A DNA stretch of 64,000 nt from Bog-473 sp963726135 (GTDB lineage Bacteria > Actinomycetota > Acidimicrobiia > Acidimicrobiales > RAAP-2), in NCBI GenBank assembly GCA_963726135.1, contig CAVSBE010000008.1:744001-808000 (forward strand), in the 5' to 3' direction. A program made the translations under genes and the position numbers. The notes under the pieces are model-generated. The model was given only the letters and a program-made list of their open reading frames with translations. It made no database searches and was not told the origin of the DNA. This document shows, piece after piece, positions 1 through 9,396 of this stretch; within the stretch, counting starts at the first letter, position 1, and every line of letters starts with the position of its first letter.

Positions 1-2100
1 GATGTTGAGGTGGTGCTCGGAGACGACCCGTGACACGTCGGCGAGCAGGCGCGAGCGGTCGAAGGCCTGGACTTCGATCGTCGCCACGAAGACCCCGTCG
101 TTGCCGCGGTCCCACTCGACCTCGATCAGGCGTTCTTGGGAGCGGTCGGCCAGCGCGGCCGCGTTGGCGCAGTCCGCCCGGTGCACCGAGACGCCCCGGC
201 CCTGCGTCACGAAGCCCACGATCTGGTCGCCCGGCACCGGGGTGCAGCAGCGGGCGAGATGGATCATGACGTCGTCGAGCCCCTCGACGTAGACGCCCGT
301 GCCCGTGCGGCGACTCTGCCGCGGCCGGCCGGGACCGGGGATGGCGATCGTCGGCAGTTGCTCGTCGGCGGGACCGCCGCCCCGCAGCACCCGGGTGAGG
401 CGCTGGACGATCGACTGGGCGGAGACCTGCGACTCGCCGATGGAGGCGTAGAGCGCATCGAGGTCGGCCAGGTTCATCTGGTCGGCCACCTGCTGCAGCG
501 CGGACGAGCCCAGCAGCTTGTGCAAGGGCAGACCGTCCCGGCGCAGGGCCCGGGCCAGGTCCTCCCGGCCGTTCTCGATCGCGTCCTCGCGGCGCTCCCG
601 GGAGAACCACTGCCGGATCTTGTTGCGGGCCCGGGTCGAGGCGATGATCTGGAGCCAGTCCCGCGACGGGCCGGCCGTCGGCGACTTCGAGGTGAAGATC
701 TCGACGGTGTCGGCGCTGGTGAGCTGGGTCTCGAGCGGCACCAGCCGGCCGTTGACCCGGGCTCCGATGCAGCGGTGCCCCACCTCGGTGTGGATGGCAT
801 AGGCGAAGTCGACCGGCGTGGAGCGGGCCGGGAGCGCGATCACCTTGCCCTTGGGCGTGAAGACGTAGACCTCGTCCTGCTCGAGGTCGAGCTTGAGCGC
901 CTCGAGGAACTCGATCGGGTCGTCGGTCTGGCGGTCCACGTCGGCGATGCGCTGGAGCCAGGCCATCTCCGAGGAGTGGTCCTCCTTGGACTTGTAGCCC
1001 CAGTGCGCCGCGATGCCGTACTCGGCCCGGTGATGCATCTCGGAAGTGCGGATCTGCACCTCGACGGGCTTGCCGTCGAGCCCGATGACGGTGGTGTGCA
1101 ACGACTGGTACATGTTGAACTTGGGCGTGTTGATGTAGTCCTTGAAGCGCCCGTGGACGGGGGCCCAGATGGCGTGGATGGCGCCGAGGGCGGCCCAGCA
1201 GTCCTTCTCGGACTCGACGACGACCCGGATGGCCACCAGGTCGTTGATGTCGTCGAACTCCTTGCCCCGGACCACCATCTTCTCGTAGATGGACCACAGG
1301 TGCTTCGGCCGCCCGGTGACGTCGGCGTCGATGCCCATGTCGTCGAGCCGCTGCCGCACGTGGACGAGGACCCGCTCGAGATACTCCTCGCGCTGGGGCG
1401 CCCGGGCGGCCACCATCTGCTCGATCTCGGCGTAGCGCTTCGGGTGCAGCGTCGCGAAGGCGAGGTCCTCGAGCTGCCAGCGCACCTGCTGGACACCGAG
1501 GCGGTGGGCCAGGGGCGCGTAGACGTCGAAGGTCTCCTGCGCCGTGCGGCGCTGCTTCCACTCGGGCATCACGGCGAGCGTGCGCATGTTGTGCAGCCGG
1601 TCGGCCAGCTTGATCAGGAGGACCCGCCAGTCGTCGGCCATGGCGACGAGCATCTTCCTGATGGTCGCCGCCTGCTGGGCCTCCTTGGAGTTGAACTGCA
1701 GCCGGTCGAGCTTGGTGACGCCGTCGACCACGCGGGCCACGCCGTCGCCGAAGGTCTTCTCGATCGTTTCGAGCGTCAACCCGGTGTCCTCGACGGCGTC
1801 GTGCAGTAGGGCGGCGGCGACGGTCTGGGCGTCGAGGCCCAACTCGGCGACGATGGTCGCCACGGCCACCGGGTGCGTGATGTAGGGCTCGCCCGACCGC
1901 CGGAACTGCCCCTCGTGGGCGGTCAGCGCGGTCCGGCCGGCCTCGACGATCACCGCGGTGTCGTCGTCGGGGCGGTGCCGCCCGAACTCGGCCAGCAACG
2001 GGGCGAGCAGGTCGAAGAGCGACCGCTCCTCGGCCTGCCCCGTCTCGCGATCCTGCTCGGCGCTCGTGTCAACTGCAGTCACCCGGGCCAGGGCCACCAT
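1..2100 (-). CDS. rel: Bifunctional (p)ppGpp synthetase/hydrolase, RelA/SpoT family (3' end outside window)
   Basis: Makes and degrades the stringent-response alarmone (p)ppGpp in the cytoplasm. The minus-strand frame stays open for 700 codons from ATG at 2100 to the window edge. Seen in order: an HD hydrolase domain with HDAVEDTG near residue 100; a synthetase domain (about residues 240-380) with HTTVIG and EVQIRT; a TGS domain (about 410-470, VYVFTPKGKVIALP); and the start of a C-terminal ACT domain at the cut (ATIEVQAFDRSRLLADV). The synthetase carries GRFKDYI, the RxKD signature that the family uses in bifunctional Rel/SpoT enzymes, and the intact HD pair predicts active hydrolase. It lies downstream of secF in the same direction, as in mycobacteria. 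Only the extreme C-terminus is missing. Confidence 0.95.
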   Translation of the reverse strand, partial: MVALARVTAVDTSAEQDRETGQAEERSLFDLLAPLLAEFGRHRPDDDTAVIVEAGRTALTAHEGQFRRSGEPYITHPVAVATIVAELGLDAQTVAAALLHDAVEDTGLTLETIEKTFGDGVARVVDGVTKLDRLQFNSKEAQQAATIRKMLVAMADDWRVLLIKLADRLHNMRTLAVMPEWKQRRTAQETFDVYAPLAHRLGVQQVRWQLEDLAFATLHPKRYAEIEQMVAARAPQREEYLERVLVHVRQRLDDMGIDADVTGRPKHLWSIYEKMVVRGKEFDDINDLVAIRVVVESEKDCWAALGAIHAIWAPVHGRFKDYINTPKFNMYQSLHTTVIGLDGKPVEVQIRTSEMHHRAEYGIAAHWGYKSKEDHSSEMAWLQRIADVDRQTDDPIEFLEALKLDLEQDEVYVFTPKGKVIALPARSTPVDFAYAIHTEVGHRCIGARVNGRLVPLETQLTSADTVEIFTSKSPTAGPSRDWLQIIASTRARNKIRQWFSRERREDAIENGREDLARALRRDGLPLHKLLGSSALQQVADQMNLADLDALYASIGESQVSAQSIVQRLTRVLRGGGPADEQLPTIAIPGPGRPRQSRRTGTGVYVEGLDDVMIHLARCCTPVPGDQIVGFVTQGRGVSVHRADCANAAALADRSQERLIEVEWDRGNDGVFVATIEVQAFDRSRLLADVSRVVSEHHLNI

Positions 2101-2129
2101 CCATACAGGCTACCCGCCAGGGGAAACGC

Positions 2130-2146
2130 CCGGACGCCACGTCCGG
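2130..2146 (-). terminator. GC-rich hairpin between secF and rel
   Basis: A 7-bp inverted repeat (CCGGACG, 3-nt loop, CGTCCGG) sits in the 61-bp gap between the secF stop and the rel start. It could terminate the yajC-secD-secF transcript. There is no T-tract, which is usual for high-G+C actinobacterial terminators, so function is inferred from position. Confidence 0.45.
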
Positions 2147-2161
2147 TGTCCGTCAGGCGGC

Positions 2162-3883
2162 TCAGCGACGGCGCTTGCGCCTGCTCTTGCCCTTGCGGGG
2201 CCTTGGCGCCGGCGCCGGCGTCCCCGCCGTCTGCGCCGACTGCGCCGACTGCCCTGTCGCCGACGACCCGGACGTCGCCGCGCCCGACGACCCGCCCGGG
2301 GTCCGGTCCATGACAGCGGTCCCCGTCCCGCCGCCGCCCGCCGCGGAACCTCCACCCGGTCGGCTGCCCGAGCCCGGTCGGATCGGCCCGCTGCGCTTGG
2401 ATCCGCCGGAGCGCTGCGCGGCAGCCCCGGCACCCCCGCCCCGGCTCACCTGGCCGGCGGCGGCCACGCTCATCTGCGTGCTCATGGTGGCCGCGTCGAG
2501 GGCCGAGTACCACTGGTTGGTCTCGCCGCGCTTGGCCAGCCGGCTGGCGATGGCGACCCAGCGCTCCTCGCGCTCCTTCATCATGGAGAGCACCGGCGCG
2601 GCGATGAAGATCGACGAGTAGGCCCCCGAGAGCAGGCCGACGAAGAGGGCGAGCCCGTACGACTGCAGGGTCGCCGCGCCGAGGAATTGGGCCCCGATGA
2701 GCAGCACCGACAGGACCGGGAGGATGGCGACCATCGACGTATTGATGGAGCGGGCCAGCGTCTGGTTCATGGAGAGGTTGATGAGCTGCGGGTAGGTCAT
2801 GCGGCCGCTGCTGCCGATGCCCCTCGTGTTGTCCCGGACCCGGTCGAACACCACGACCGTGTCGTAGAGCGAGTAGCCCAGGATGGTCAGGATGGCCACG
2901 ACGGTGTCCGGTGTGACCTGGAAGTTGAAAATGGAGTAGATCCCGACCGCCACGAGGACGTCGTGGATCATGGCGATGAAGGCCGCCAGGGCCATCTTCG
3001 GCTCGAAGCGGATGCTGATGTAGATCGCCACCACGATGAAGAAGATGATCAGCGCCTCGATCGCCTTGTTCGTGATGGAGGAGCCCCAGGTCGGTCCGAC
3101 AGTCGTGATGCTGATTTTGTCCGCGGTCGTCTGGGGGACGGCGTTGGACGGCACCGTCGTGGTCGTGGGCGCCGACGTCGTGGTGGACCCGGCCCCGGCG
3201 CCCGCCTTGGCCGTCGTGGTCGTCGTCGGCTTGGCCGTCGTGGAGGTCGTCGTCGTCTTGGGCGCGTTGGCGGCGGTGACCCCGAGCAGCGCCTTCTGGA
3301 CGTTCTTGCTGACGGCGTCCTGCTGGGACTGCGACAACCGGTTGATGTCGGACTGGACGTTGAGCGTCTGCTTGCTGCCCGACCCGAGCAGCTGCACCGT
3401 CGGGTCGATGACGCCGGTGCCCTTCATGGCGTCGACCGCCTCCGTCTGGGTCACCCCCGGCGCGGCAATGGTCCACTCGGTCCCGCCCTTGAACTCGATC
3501 CCCAGGTTCAGCCCGCCCCGCAAGATGATGGAGACGATCCCGGCCACGATGATGATCGTCGAGATGCTGAACCAGATCCTCCGCTTGCCCACGAAGTCGA
3601 AGCGCGTCTCGCCCCGGTAGAGGCGGGCGATCGGGCCGTGACCCCGCCGCGGCTTGGCCAGGAGGGCCCGGGCGGCGTCATCGAGGCTGACCAGCTCCTC
3701 TTCGTCGAGGTCGTCGGTGTCGACGTCCTCCTCGAGGAGCTCGACGTCCGCCTCGCTCACGTCGTCGAGCGCGCTGCCGTCGGCGTCGTGACCGTCGTGA
3801 CTGTCGTGACCGTCGTCGGTGCCTGCGTCGCCGTTCACGGCCTCATCGTCCGCGCCGCGGCCGCGACGTCGGCGCGGGCTCAC
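2162..3883 (-). CDS. secF: Protein translocase subunit SecF
   Basis: Membrane component of the SecDF accessory complex that uses the proton gradient to help pull proteins through SecYEG. The 573-residue product has the SecF core (GLNLGIEFKGGTEW after a first membrane helix near residues 105-125, then four to five C-terminal helices ending around LSMMKERE). GTG at 3883 was chosen because it overlaps the secD stop (GTGA) and precedes the acidic leader. Unusual features are about 85 N-terminal residues rich in D/E/H, a Thr/Ala-rich insertion of about 40 residues in the extracytoplasmic domain, and a roughly 110-residue Gly/Ser/Arg-rich C-terminal tail. Typical SecF proteins are 300-440 residues. 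It is probably cotranscribed with yajC and secD. Confidence 0.93.
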   Translation of the reverse strand: MSPRRRRGRGADDEAVNGDAGTDDGHDSHDGHDADGSALDDVSEADVELLEEDVDTDDLDEEELVSLDDAARALLAKPRRGHGPIARLYRGETRFDFVGKRRIWFSISTIIIVAGIVSIILRGGLNLGIEFKGGTEWTIAAPGVTQTEAVDAMKGTGVIDPTVQLLGSGSKQTLNVQSDINRLSQSQQDAVSKNVQKALLGVTAANAPKTTTTSTTAKPTTTTTAKAGAGAGSTTTSAPTTTTVPSNAVPQTTADKISITTVGPTWGSSITNKAIEALIIFFIVVAIYISIRFEPKMALAAFIAMIHDVLVAVGIYSIFNFQVTPDTVVAILTILGYSLYDTVVVFDRVRDNTRGIGSSGRMTYPQLINLSMNQTLARSINTSMVAILPVLSVLLIGAQFLGAATLQSYGLALFVGLLSGAYSSIFIAAPVLSMMKEREERWVAIASRLAKRGETNQWYSALDAATMSTQMSVAAAGQVSRGGGAGAAAQRSGGSKRSGPIRPGSGSRPGGGSAAGGGGTGTAVMDRTPGGSSGAATSGSSATGQSAQSAQTAGTPAPAPRPRKGKSRRKRRR

Positions 3884-5517
3884 GAGCCACCACCCGCGGA
3901 GGCTCCGACGGGCAGTCCGCGCGCCGGGGCCTGCGCCTGCGGACCGGCGCCGAGCCCGGTGGCGATGCTGAACGACCCCGAGCCCTGGAGGCGGGGGCTC
4001 TGGCCGAGCAGGATGACGAGCGGCCGGGTGTAGAACCAGGTGAAGGCCATGTCCATGATCGTGGAGAGCCCGAGGAAGAAGGCGAATCCCTTCACGTTCC
4101 CGACCGCCACGAAGTAGAGGACGATCGCGGCCAGCAGCGACACGAAGTCGGCGGCCCACACGGTCCGCCAGGCGCTCTTGAAGCCGCGGTCCACCGAAGT
4201 GCGGACCGATCGACCCGATCTGGTCTCATCCTTGAGCCGCTCGAAGTAGACGATGTAGGAGTCCACGGTGATGCCGATGGAGACGATCAGGCCGGTGATG
4301 CCGGCCAGGTCGAAGCTCGGAGCCACGGACGTGTGGCCGAGCGCCGAGATGATCGCCCACAGCGTCATCGCGGTGAGCACCAGCCCGGAGATCACCACCA
4401 GCCCCAACATCCGGTAGTAGATCAGTACGTAGAGGAGGACGAGGATGAGGCCGGCGATCCCCGCACCCAGGCCGGCCACGAGCGCGGAGTGGCCGAGTGT
4501 GGCCGAGACCGTCTCGGACGTGGCCGCCTTCAGCGTCACGGGCAGGGCGCCGAAGTTCATGGCCTGCGCCAGGTTCTGGGCGTCGCCCTGGGTGAGGCTC
4601 CCGGAGATCTCGCCCTGACCCGCGAACGACGTGAAGGTCGACTGGGTGGGCTGGATGATGGGCGCCGAATACACGACGCCGTCAAGCTCGATGCCGAGCA
4701 ACTGGTGAAAGTTCTGCCCGGCGACGGTGTCCCAGAGATGCGAGCCTGCCGCGCCGGCGAGCGAGTAGTTGACCACCCACTGGCCGGTCTGGTTCTGCGT
4801 CGCCTGCGCACTGGCGATGGAGTGGCCCGTCATCTCGCTCGGGCCGAGGACATAGCGCTCGCCCCCGTTGCCGCTACCGCTCGCGGCCAGGCCGGGCAGC
4901 AGGACCGTGCTGTTCTCGTAGTTCGGCTTGAGGACACTCGTCGACGGGTAGCTGACGTACTGGGTGTCGGGCGGCACGTTGTTCGAGGTGTATCCCGCGG
5001 CCACGTTGCTGTTCGGCTGGACGTTCAGGTTGGCCGCCGTGAGCTGCGTTGACGACGTGCACGGGGGGATCGTCCCGATTCCCGGCGGCAGGACCTTGGT
5101 CTTTGATCCCTTCGGGACGGCCTGGGGGTAGGCGAAGCACTCCACCGGGCGGAAGAACATGCGCGCCGTCTGCCCGATCTGCTTCAGCACCTGTTGGGCG
5201 TCGGTGACACCGGGGATGGAGACCGAGATCTGGTTCTTCCCGGTGGTCTGCACCTGCGCGCCGGACACGCCGAGCCCGTTCACCCGCAGGTTCAAGATGT
5301 TGACCGTCTCGTTCAGGTCGGCCTGCGACACGTGCGCACCCTCGGCGGTGTAGACGACCGCGACACCGCCCGCGAGGTCCAAGCCCAAGCGCGGGGACCA
5401 CTTGGCGGCGAACACGGCCGCAAATGAACCGACGGCGATCGCCACGACGACGATCACGCTGATCAAGAGGTTGCGTCGCTGCTGCCGCTGGGCCCTGCCC
5501 CCCGACTTGGGGCTCAC
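3880..5517 (-). CDS. secD: Protein translocase subunit SecD
   Basis: Partner of SecF in the proton-driven export-assisting complex of the cytoplasmic membrane. The 545-residue protein has an N-terminal membrane helix (about residues 16-37), the SecD signature LGLDLAGGV right after it, a large extracytoplasmic region and a block of about five membrane helices from about residue 345 onward (LVAGLGAGIAGLILVLLYV, then GLIVSIGITVDSYIVYFERL). Start GTG at 5517 shares GTGA with the yajC stop, and the gene's own stop overlaps the secF start in the same way, so translational coupling across all three genes is likely. The C-terminus is Gly/Ala-rich. Confidence 0.95.
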   Translation of the reverse strand: MSPKSGGRAQRQQRRNLLISVIVVVAIAVGSFAAVFAAKWSPRLGLDLAGGVAVVYTAEGAHVSQADLNETVNILNLRVNGLGVSGAQVQTTGKNQISVSIPGVTDAQQVLKQIGQTARMFFRPVECFAYPQAVPKGSKTKVLPPGIGTIPPCTSSTQLTAANLNVQPNSNVAAGYTSNNVPPDTQYVSYPSTSVLKPNYENSTVLLPGLAASGSGNGGERYVLGPSEMTGHSIASAQATQNQTGQWVVNYSLAGAAGSHLWDTVAGQNFHQLLGIELDGVVYSAPIIQPTQSTFTSFAGQGEISGSLTQGDAQNLAQAMNFGALPVTLKAATSETVSATLGHSALVAGLGAGIAGLILVLLYVLIYYRMLGLVVISGLVLTAMTLWAIISALGHTSVAPSFDLAGITGLIVSIGITVDSYIVYFERLKDETRSGRSVRTSVDRGFKSAWRTVWAADFVSLLAAIVLYFVAVGNVKGFAFFLGLSTIMDMAFTWFYTRPLVILLGQSPRLQGSGSFSIATGLGAGPQAQAPARGLPVGASAGGGS

Positions 5518-6020
5518 GCCTCTTCAGCCTCCCCGCCGTGCTCACCCTGGCGGGAAGCACCGTCTCCACCGACATCGTCGATGTCGTCCTCACTGCCGTG
5601 GACATCAACCACGTCGCTCGCTCCGTGCGCCACGTCCTGTCCCGGGTCGTCCGCGATGCGGACGTCGTCGATCGGCTCGATCTTCCGCGCGATGGCCTGC
5701 CGGACGAACACGATCCGGGTCGGCTGCGGGCCGTCTAGGTTGCCGTCGTCACCCAGCGCTCCGGTCAGGAGCGTGTAGCGGTCACCGTGGATCTCGAGCA
5801 CGGTGCCGATCACGCCGCCGATCGTCTGCACCTCGTCGCCCACGACGATCTCCGATCCCTTGGACTGGCGGGCGGCCTGGGCCTTTCGCTGCTGGGGGCG
5901 GATGAAGAAGAAGTACCCGAGGACTCCGATCGCGAGGAGAGGGAGCAGGGTCAAGAGAGGGTTGGTCGTCGATTTTGTGGCCGCGAGCACGGAGTCGACC
6001 AGCGCGGGGGTTGGTGTCAT
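5514..6020 (-). CDS. yajC: Preprotein translocase accessory subunit YajC
   Basis: Small single-span membrane protein associated with SecDF. The 168-residue product has a membrane helix near residues 20-40 (LLPLLAIGVLGYFFFIRPQQ) followed by the family motif around GDEVQTIGGVIGTVLEI. The C-terminal 60 residues are Asp/Glu/Gly-rich and absent from short YajC proteins. It is the first gene of the yajC-secD-secF operon. Transcription would start in the 6021-6796 divergent region. Confidence 0.93.
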   Translation of the reverse strand: MTPTPALVDSVLAATKSTTNPLLTLLPLLAIGVLGYFFFIRPQQRKAQAARQSKGSEIVVGDEVQTIGGVIGTVLEIHGDRYTLLTGALGDDGNLDGPQPTRIVFVRQAIARKIEPIDDVRIADDPGQDVAHGASDVVDVHGSEDDIDDVGGDGASRQGEHGGEAEEA

Positions 6021-6796
6021 GGGGAGATCCTTGGACCGAACGAGTTGCGAAGTGCCACCCTAGTGCGTGGGTTCCCGCTCTCTTCGGCAGTGACGGGCCA
6101 GGCCCGGCCGGAGCCGGGGCTTGCGTCCCTGGTGGGAGCGGCCCTGGACCCTCGGCGGCCCGAGGCGGTGGCCTGAGCGGCAGGGTGGATCTCGCCACGA
6201 CGCCTCACGAGGCCGGGGTGCGTGCCCGGCGGCCGGGCCGTCGCCTCCCGGCGGGAAGAACGGGCGTTTCGCACGTATGGCGGGAGGCTGCGATGAGCAA
6301 CCGAACTGCAACCCAAAATGGCCTCCATTGCCACAGCGGCTGTGCAAAGTACGCCCCATCAGTACAGCAGCCTCGCGGTGATGGTCGTTCGGAGGGGGGC
6401 GACCACGTGAGAGTCCGGTGAAGGGGAACGGATTCTCACGGGGGGACACCGTGGGGCACGGAGCAGCGAAGAGGTGCGCCGGCCTTCTGAGGCCGTCGGT
6501 CGGAGTAATTCGGGGGAGCCTACGACCCGGGCCGGCGCACCTTTCGCTCACGCTCCCGCTGCTGAACCTCCGGCTCGACGCCCGCGATTCGGTCATTCAG
6601 GGTGCAAACGGTCGGCGCCCACAGCGCGCCACCGATCACCGAACCTTGGGCCGCCAAACCGGAATGCGAGGCGTTCCCTGGTCGCCCATTTGTCGATCTG
6701 ACACCCGTTTCTGACGTTGAACAGGACGCTTCCATTTCGTGACGGGTGTCCTTATACACTCAAAAGGACGCGTTTTCCCAGTACAGTTGCGACCTG
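6021..6796. promoter_or_regulatory. Divergent intergenic region between yajC and the response regulator
   Basis: About 780 bases with no convincing gene. It must hold the promoters of the leftward sec operon and the rightward two-component operon. The right part is less G+C-rich near 6715-6770 (TTGAAC at 6718, TATACA at 6753), but no pair with consensus spacing is convincing. The central part holds the series of hairpins listed separately. Short open frames here lack ribosome sites and family resemblance. Confidence 0.6.
6382..6548 (+). other. Cluster of four consecutive RNA-like hairpins, possible structured leader
   Basis: Four adjoining inverted repeats are visible: 6382-6405 (TGGTCG/CGACCA); 6406-6440 (12-bp stem with one G-U pair, 11-nt loop); 6449-6461 (CCGTG/CACGG); and 6465-6548, a long stem of 13 perfect pairs (6472-6484 with 6530-6542) extended by six more pairs across a one-base bulge, with an inner GGTCG/CGACC stem at 6498-6527. 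G-rich stretches GGGGGA recur at 6441 and about 6512. If transcribed rightward it would lie about 250 nt upstream of the response-regulator start. It does not match the conserved cores I know for c-di-AMP, cobalamin, TPP or SAM riboswitches. Confidence 0.4.
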
Positions 6797-7495
6797 ATGC
6801 GAGACGGTCATATCTCCGTGCTGGTCATCGAGGATGAGGCGGACATCCGCCAACTGCTCCGGACCCTGCTCGAACGTGAGGGCTTCGCGGTCTCAGAGGC
6901 GAACGAGGGCCGAGACGGTGTTCGCCAATTCCACCAGAGCCACCCCGACATCGTGATCCTCGACGTCGGGCTCCCCGACCTCGACGGCTGGCAGGTGCTC
7001 GAGCGGATCCGCGACATGAGCGACGTGCCTGTCCTGATGCTGACGGCGCTCGGAACCGAGCGTGACAAGGTGCGCGGGCTCAACGCGGGAGCGGACGACT
7101 ACCTGACCAAGCCGTTCAGCCGCGTCGAACTGCTCGCTCGGCTGCAGGCCATCAGCCGCCGCCAGGTGGCGCGGACCGACCCGGTCATCGCGTTCGACGA
7201 CGGCACCCTCCACGTCGACTTCGCCCACCAAGAAGTCACGATCGACGGCAACGCGGTGGTCCTCACGCCGACCGAGTACCGCCTGCTGGCCACGCTGGCC
7301 CGCCACCAGGGACAGGTGCTCTCGTCCGATCAGCTCATCGAACTCGCCTGGGACGATCCGAGCGGTCTGGCCCCCTCGCGGGTCAAGTACGCCGTGTTGC
7401 GGCTTCGCCGCAAGCTGGGCTGGGACGACGGAGATGACACCCCTATTGAGACGGTCCGGGGCTTCGGCTACCGATACCGGTCTCGGAGCCGGTGA
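6797..7495 (+). CDS. OmpR/PhoB-family response regulator
   Basis: DNA-binding response regulator of 232 residues. The receiver domain (about 1-120) shows the acidic pocket ED near the start, phosphoacceptor Asp55 in ILDVGLPDLDGW, the conserved Thr in MLTALG and Lys in YLTKPF. The C-terminal winged helix (about 135-232) has LTPTEYRLLATLARHQGQVL and ends with the typical VRGFGYRYR. ATG at 6797 was preferred since it starts just ahead of the first beta strand. An in-frame GTG at 6746 would add 17 unlikely residues, and neither has a strong ribosome site. Its stop overlaps the kinase GTG (GTGA). The regulated genes are unknown; the facing ABC exporter is one candidate. Confidence 0.9.
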   Translation: MRDGHISVLVIEDEADIRQLLRTLLEREGFAVSEANEGRDGVRQFHQSHPDIVILDVGLPDLDGWQVLERIRDMSDVPVLMLTALGTERDKVRGLNAGADDYLTKPFSRVELLARLQAISRRQVARTDPVIAFDDGTLHVDFAHQEVTIDGNAVVLTPTEYRLLATLARHQGQVLSSDQLIELAWDDPSGLAPSRVKYAVLRLRRKLGWDDGDDTPIETVRGFGYRYRSRSR

Positions 7496-9396
7496 GCGAG
7501 ACGCTCCCGAGCCGTACTGACGCCTCGGGGCGTCGCGCGCCGGCCGTGGCCGGAAACACCCTGCCCATTGGATTCTCCGGTTCCATGCGCGTGCGGTTGC
7601 CCGTCTTCGCGCTGGTCGCCGTCGGCACCGTGCTCATCGCGGTGATCCCCTTCCCGCACGAAGCCCGCCGTGAGGTCTCGCTGGCGGGCGTCCTGTTCTT
7701 CGCCCTCGTGGCCGCGGCCTTCCTGGTGCCGTGGGAGAAGCTCCCCGACTGGGCCTGGTTGATGATCCCGATCGGCTACCTGGCCGTCATCGCCATCATC
7801 CGCGATGCCCAGGGCGGGTCCGGCGCCGGACTGGTGGTCGTCTACCTCCTGCCCATCGTGTGGCTCTCGCTCTACGGTCGGCGCCTCCACCTGCTGGTCG
7901 GGCTGTTCTGCATGGACCTGGCGCTCCTGGTGCCGCTCCTCATCGTCGGACCGCCCAAGTACCCGACGCTCGAGTGGCGCCAGGTCGCGGTCATGGCGAC
8001 CGTGACCACCCTGGTCGCGTCGACCGTCTACACGATGGTCTCGCGGGACCGGGCGTACCTGAGCGACCTGGCTCAGCAGTCGCGCATGGCCCGCCGCAAC
8101 GCCCGCGAGGCGGACTACGCCCGCGACCGTCTCGAGACCCTCCTGCGTGCCGCCACCGGCAGCGCCATCATGGGGGTCGACCCCGCCGGAACCGTCACTT
8201 TCTTCTCGGCCGGCGCCGAGCAGATGCTGGGATTCCGTGCCGCCGAGGTGGTGGGCGTCCGCTCCATCGCCGACTTCATCGACCCCGCGCAGATCGACCA
8301 ACGGCGCCAGGCCATCGACGCCATGCGGAACACGCTCGAGCCCGTCGACGCCGAGACGGCGGCCGAGGTCCCCTGGACCGCCACCCGCAAGGACGGCCAA
8401 CAGCGCCGCTGCGTGGTGCGAGTGCGCGCCCTGCCCATTCCCACCCTCGACGCCGCGCTCGACCAAGAGGCCGACGACCCGGAGATCCTCGACGAGGCCA
8501 AGGTCGCCGCGGCAGACGGCCACCCCGACCCCGACGACGCACTGGCGCCGGCCAACGGCGGCTACGTGGTCGTCGCCATCGACGTGACCGAGCGTGAGGA
8601 GCTGGCCGCAGACCGCGAGCGCCTCTTCGCCATTCAAAAGGAGGTCACGCAGTCGCTGATTGAGCAGAACAACCGGCTCCGCGAGCTGACTCAGATGAGG
8701 GAGGACGTCGTGGCGACGGTGTCACACGAGCTCCGGACGCCCATCACTTCCATCCGGGGTTTCGTCGAGCTCCTGCTCGATGCCTCGTCGGATCTCACCG
8801 AGGGCCAGATGCGGATGCTCCAGACGATCGAGCGCAACGCGGAGCAGCTCCAACGGGTCGCCGAGGACCTCCTCGCCGACCCGGGTGCGGGCCGCGGTCT
8901 GCGGGTGGCGTTCACCGAGCTGGACCTGTACCACCTGGCCGAAGAGGCGGTGCACGCGATCCAGACGTCGGCGACGGTCGCCGGGATCGTGCTGACCCTC
9001 GAGCCCGGCGACGAGGTCCCGACCTTCGGCGACCCCACCCGGCTGCACCAGCTGCTCGGCAACCTCCTGTCCAACGCCATCAAGTTCTCGCCCCGGGGCG
9101 GGCGGGTCCACGTCGTCGTCGACAGCGTGGACTCCTTCGCCCGGGTGCAGGTCCTCGACGAGGGACCCGGTATCCCGGTCGGCGAACGCGATCAGCTCTT
9201 CGAGCGCTTCTACCGGCTCGCCTCCTCGACCGAGATGGGGGTGCCCGGGACCGGCCTGGGCCTGGCCATCGCCAAGTCGGTCGCGGAGGCGCACGAAGGC
9301 TTCCTCGACATCGTCGACACGCCGGGATGGTCCACCACATTCAGGGTGTTCCTTCCCCTGCGCACGGCGGACGTGGCGACCATCCGCTCGGCGTGA
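7492..9396 (+). CDS. Membrane sensor histidine kinase with PAS domain
   Basis: Cognate kinase of the upstream regulator, 634 residues. About five to six membrane helices occupy residues 36-180. A PAS-like domain follows (about 215-390) with an Asp/Ala-rich insertion. The HisKA H-box VSHELRTPITSIRG gives the phosphoacceptor His near residue 411, and the ATPase domain shows an N-box (LLGNLLSNAIKFSPRGG), G1 (DEGPGIP) and G2 (GTGLGLAIAKS). The GTG start overlaps the regulator stop, so the pair is translationally coupled. There is no large extracytoplasmic loop, so the signal may be sensed in the membrane or by the PAS domain. Confidence 0.92.
   Translation: MSETLPSRTDASGRRAPAVAGNTLPIGFSGSMRVRLPVFALVAVGTVLIAVIPFPHEARREVSLAGVLFFALVAAAFLVPWEKLPDWAWLMIPIGYLAVIAIIRDAQGGSGAGLVVVYLLPIVWLSLYGRRLHLLVGLFCMDLALLVPLLIVGPPKYPTLEWRQVAVMATVTTLVASTVYTMVSRDRAYLSDLAQQSRMARRNAREADYARDRLETLLRAATGSAIMGVDPAGTVTFFSAGAEQMLGFRAAEVVGVRSIADFIDPAQIDQRRQAIDAMRNTLEPVDAETAAEVPWTATRKDGQQRRCVVRVRALPIPTLDAALDQEADDPEILDEAKVAAADGHPDPDDALAPANGGYVVVAIDVTEREELAADRERLFAIQKEVTQSLIEQNNRLRELTQMREDVVATVSHELRTPITSIRGFVELLLDASSDLTEGQMRMLQTIERNAEQLQRVAEDLLADPGAGRGLRVAFTELDLYHLAEEAVHAIQTSATVAGIVLTLEPGDEVPTFGDPTRLHQLLGNLLSNAIKFSPRGGRVHVVVDSVDSFARVQVLDEGPGIPVGERDQLFERFYRLASSTEMGVPGTGLGLAIAKSVAEAHEGFLDIVDTPGWSTTFRVFLPLRTADVATIRSA

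Noticed and set aside
136..1809. Long plus-strand open frame antisense to rel
   Set aside because: The minus strand encodes an unmistakable RelA/SpoT protein here. Long antisense frames are expected at this G+C content.
6370..6560. c-di-AMP (ydaO-type) riboswitch
   Set aside because: G-rich GGGGGA elements are present, but the conserved GCCGAAUC and CCGUCAGCUAAC-type segments are not.
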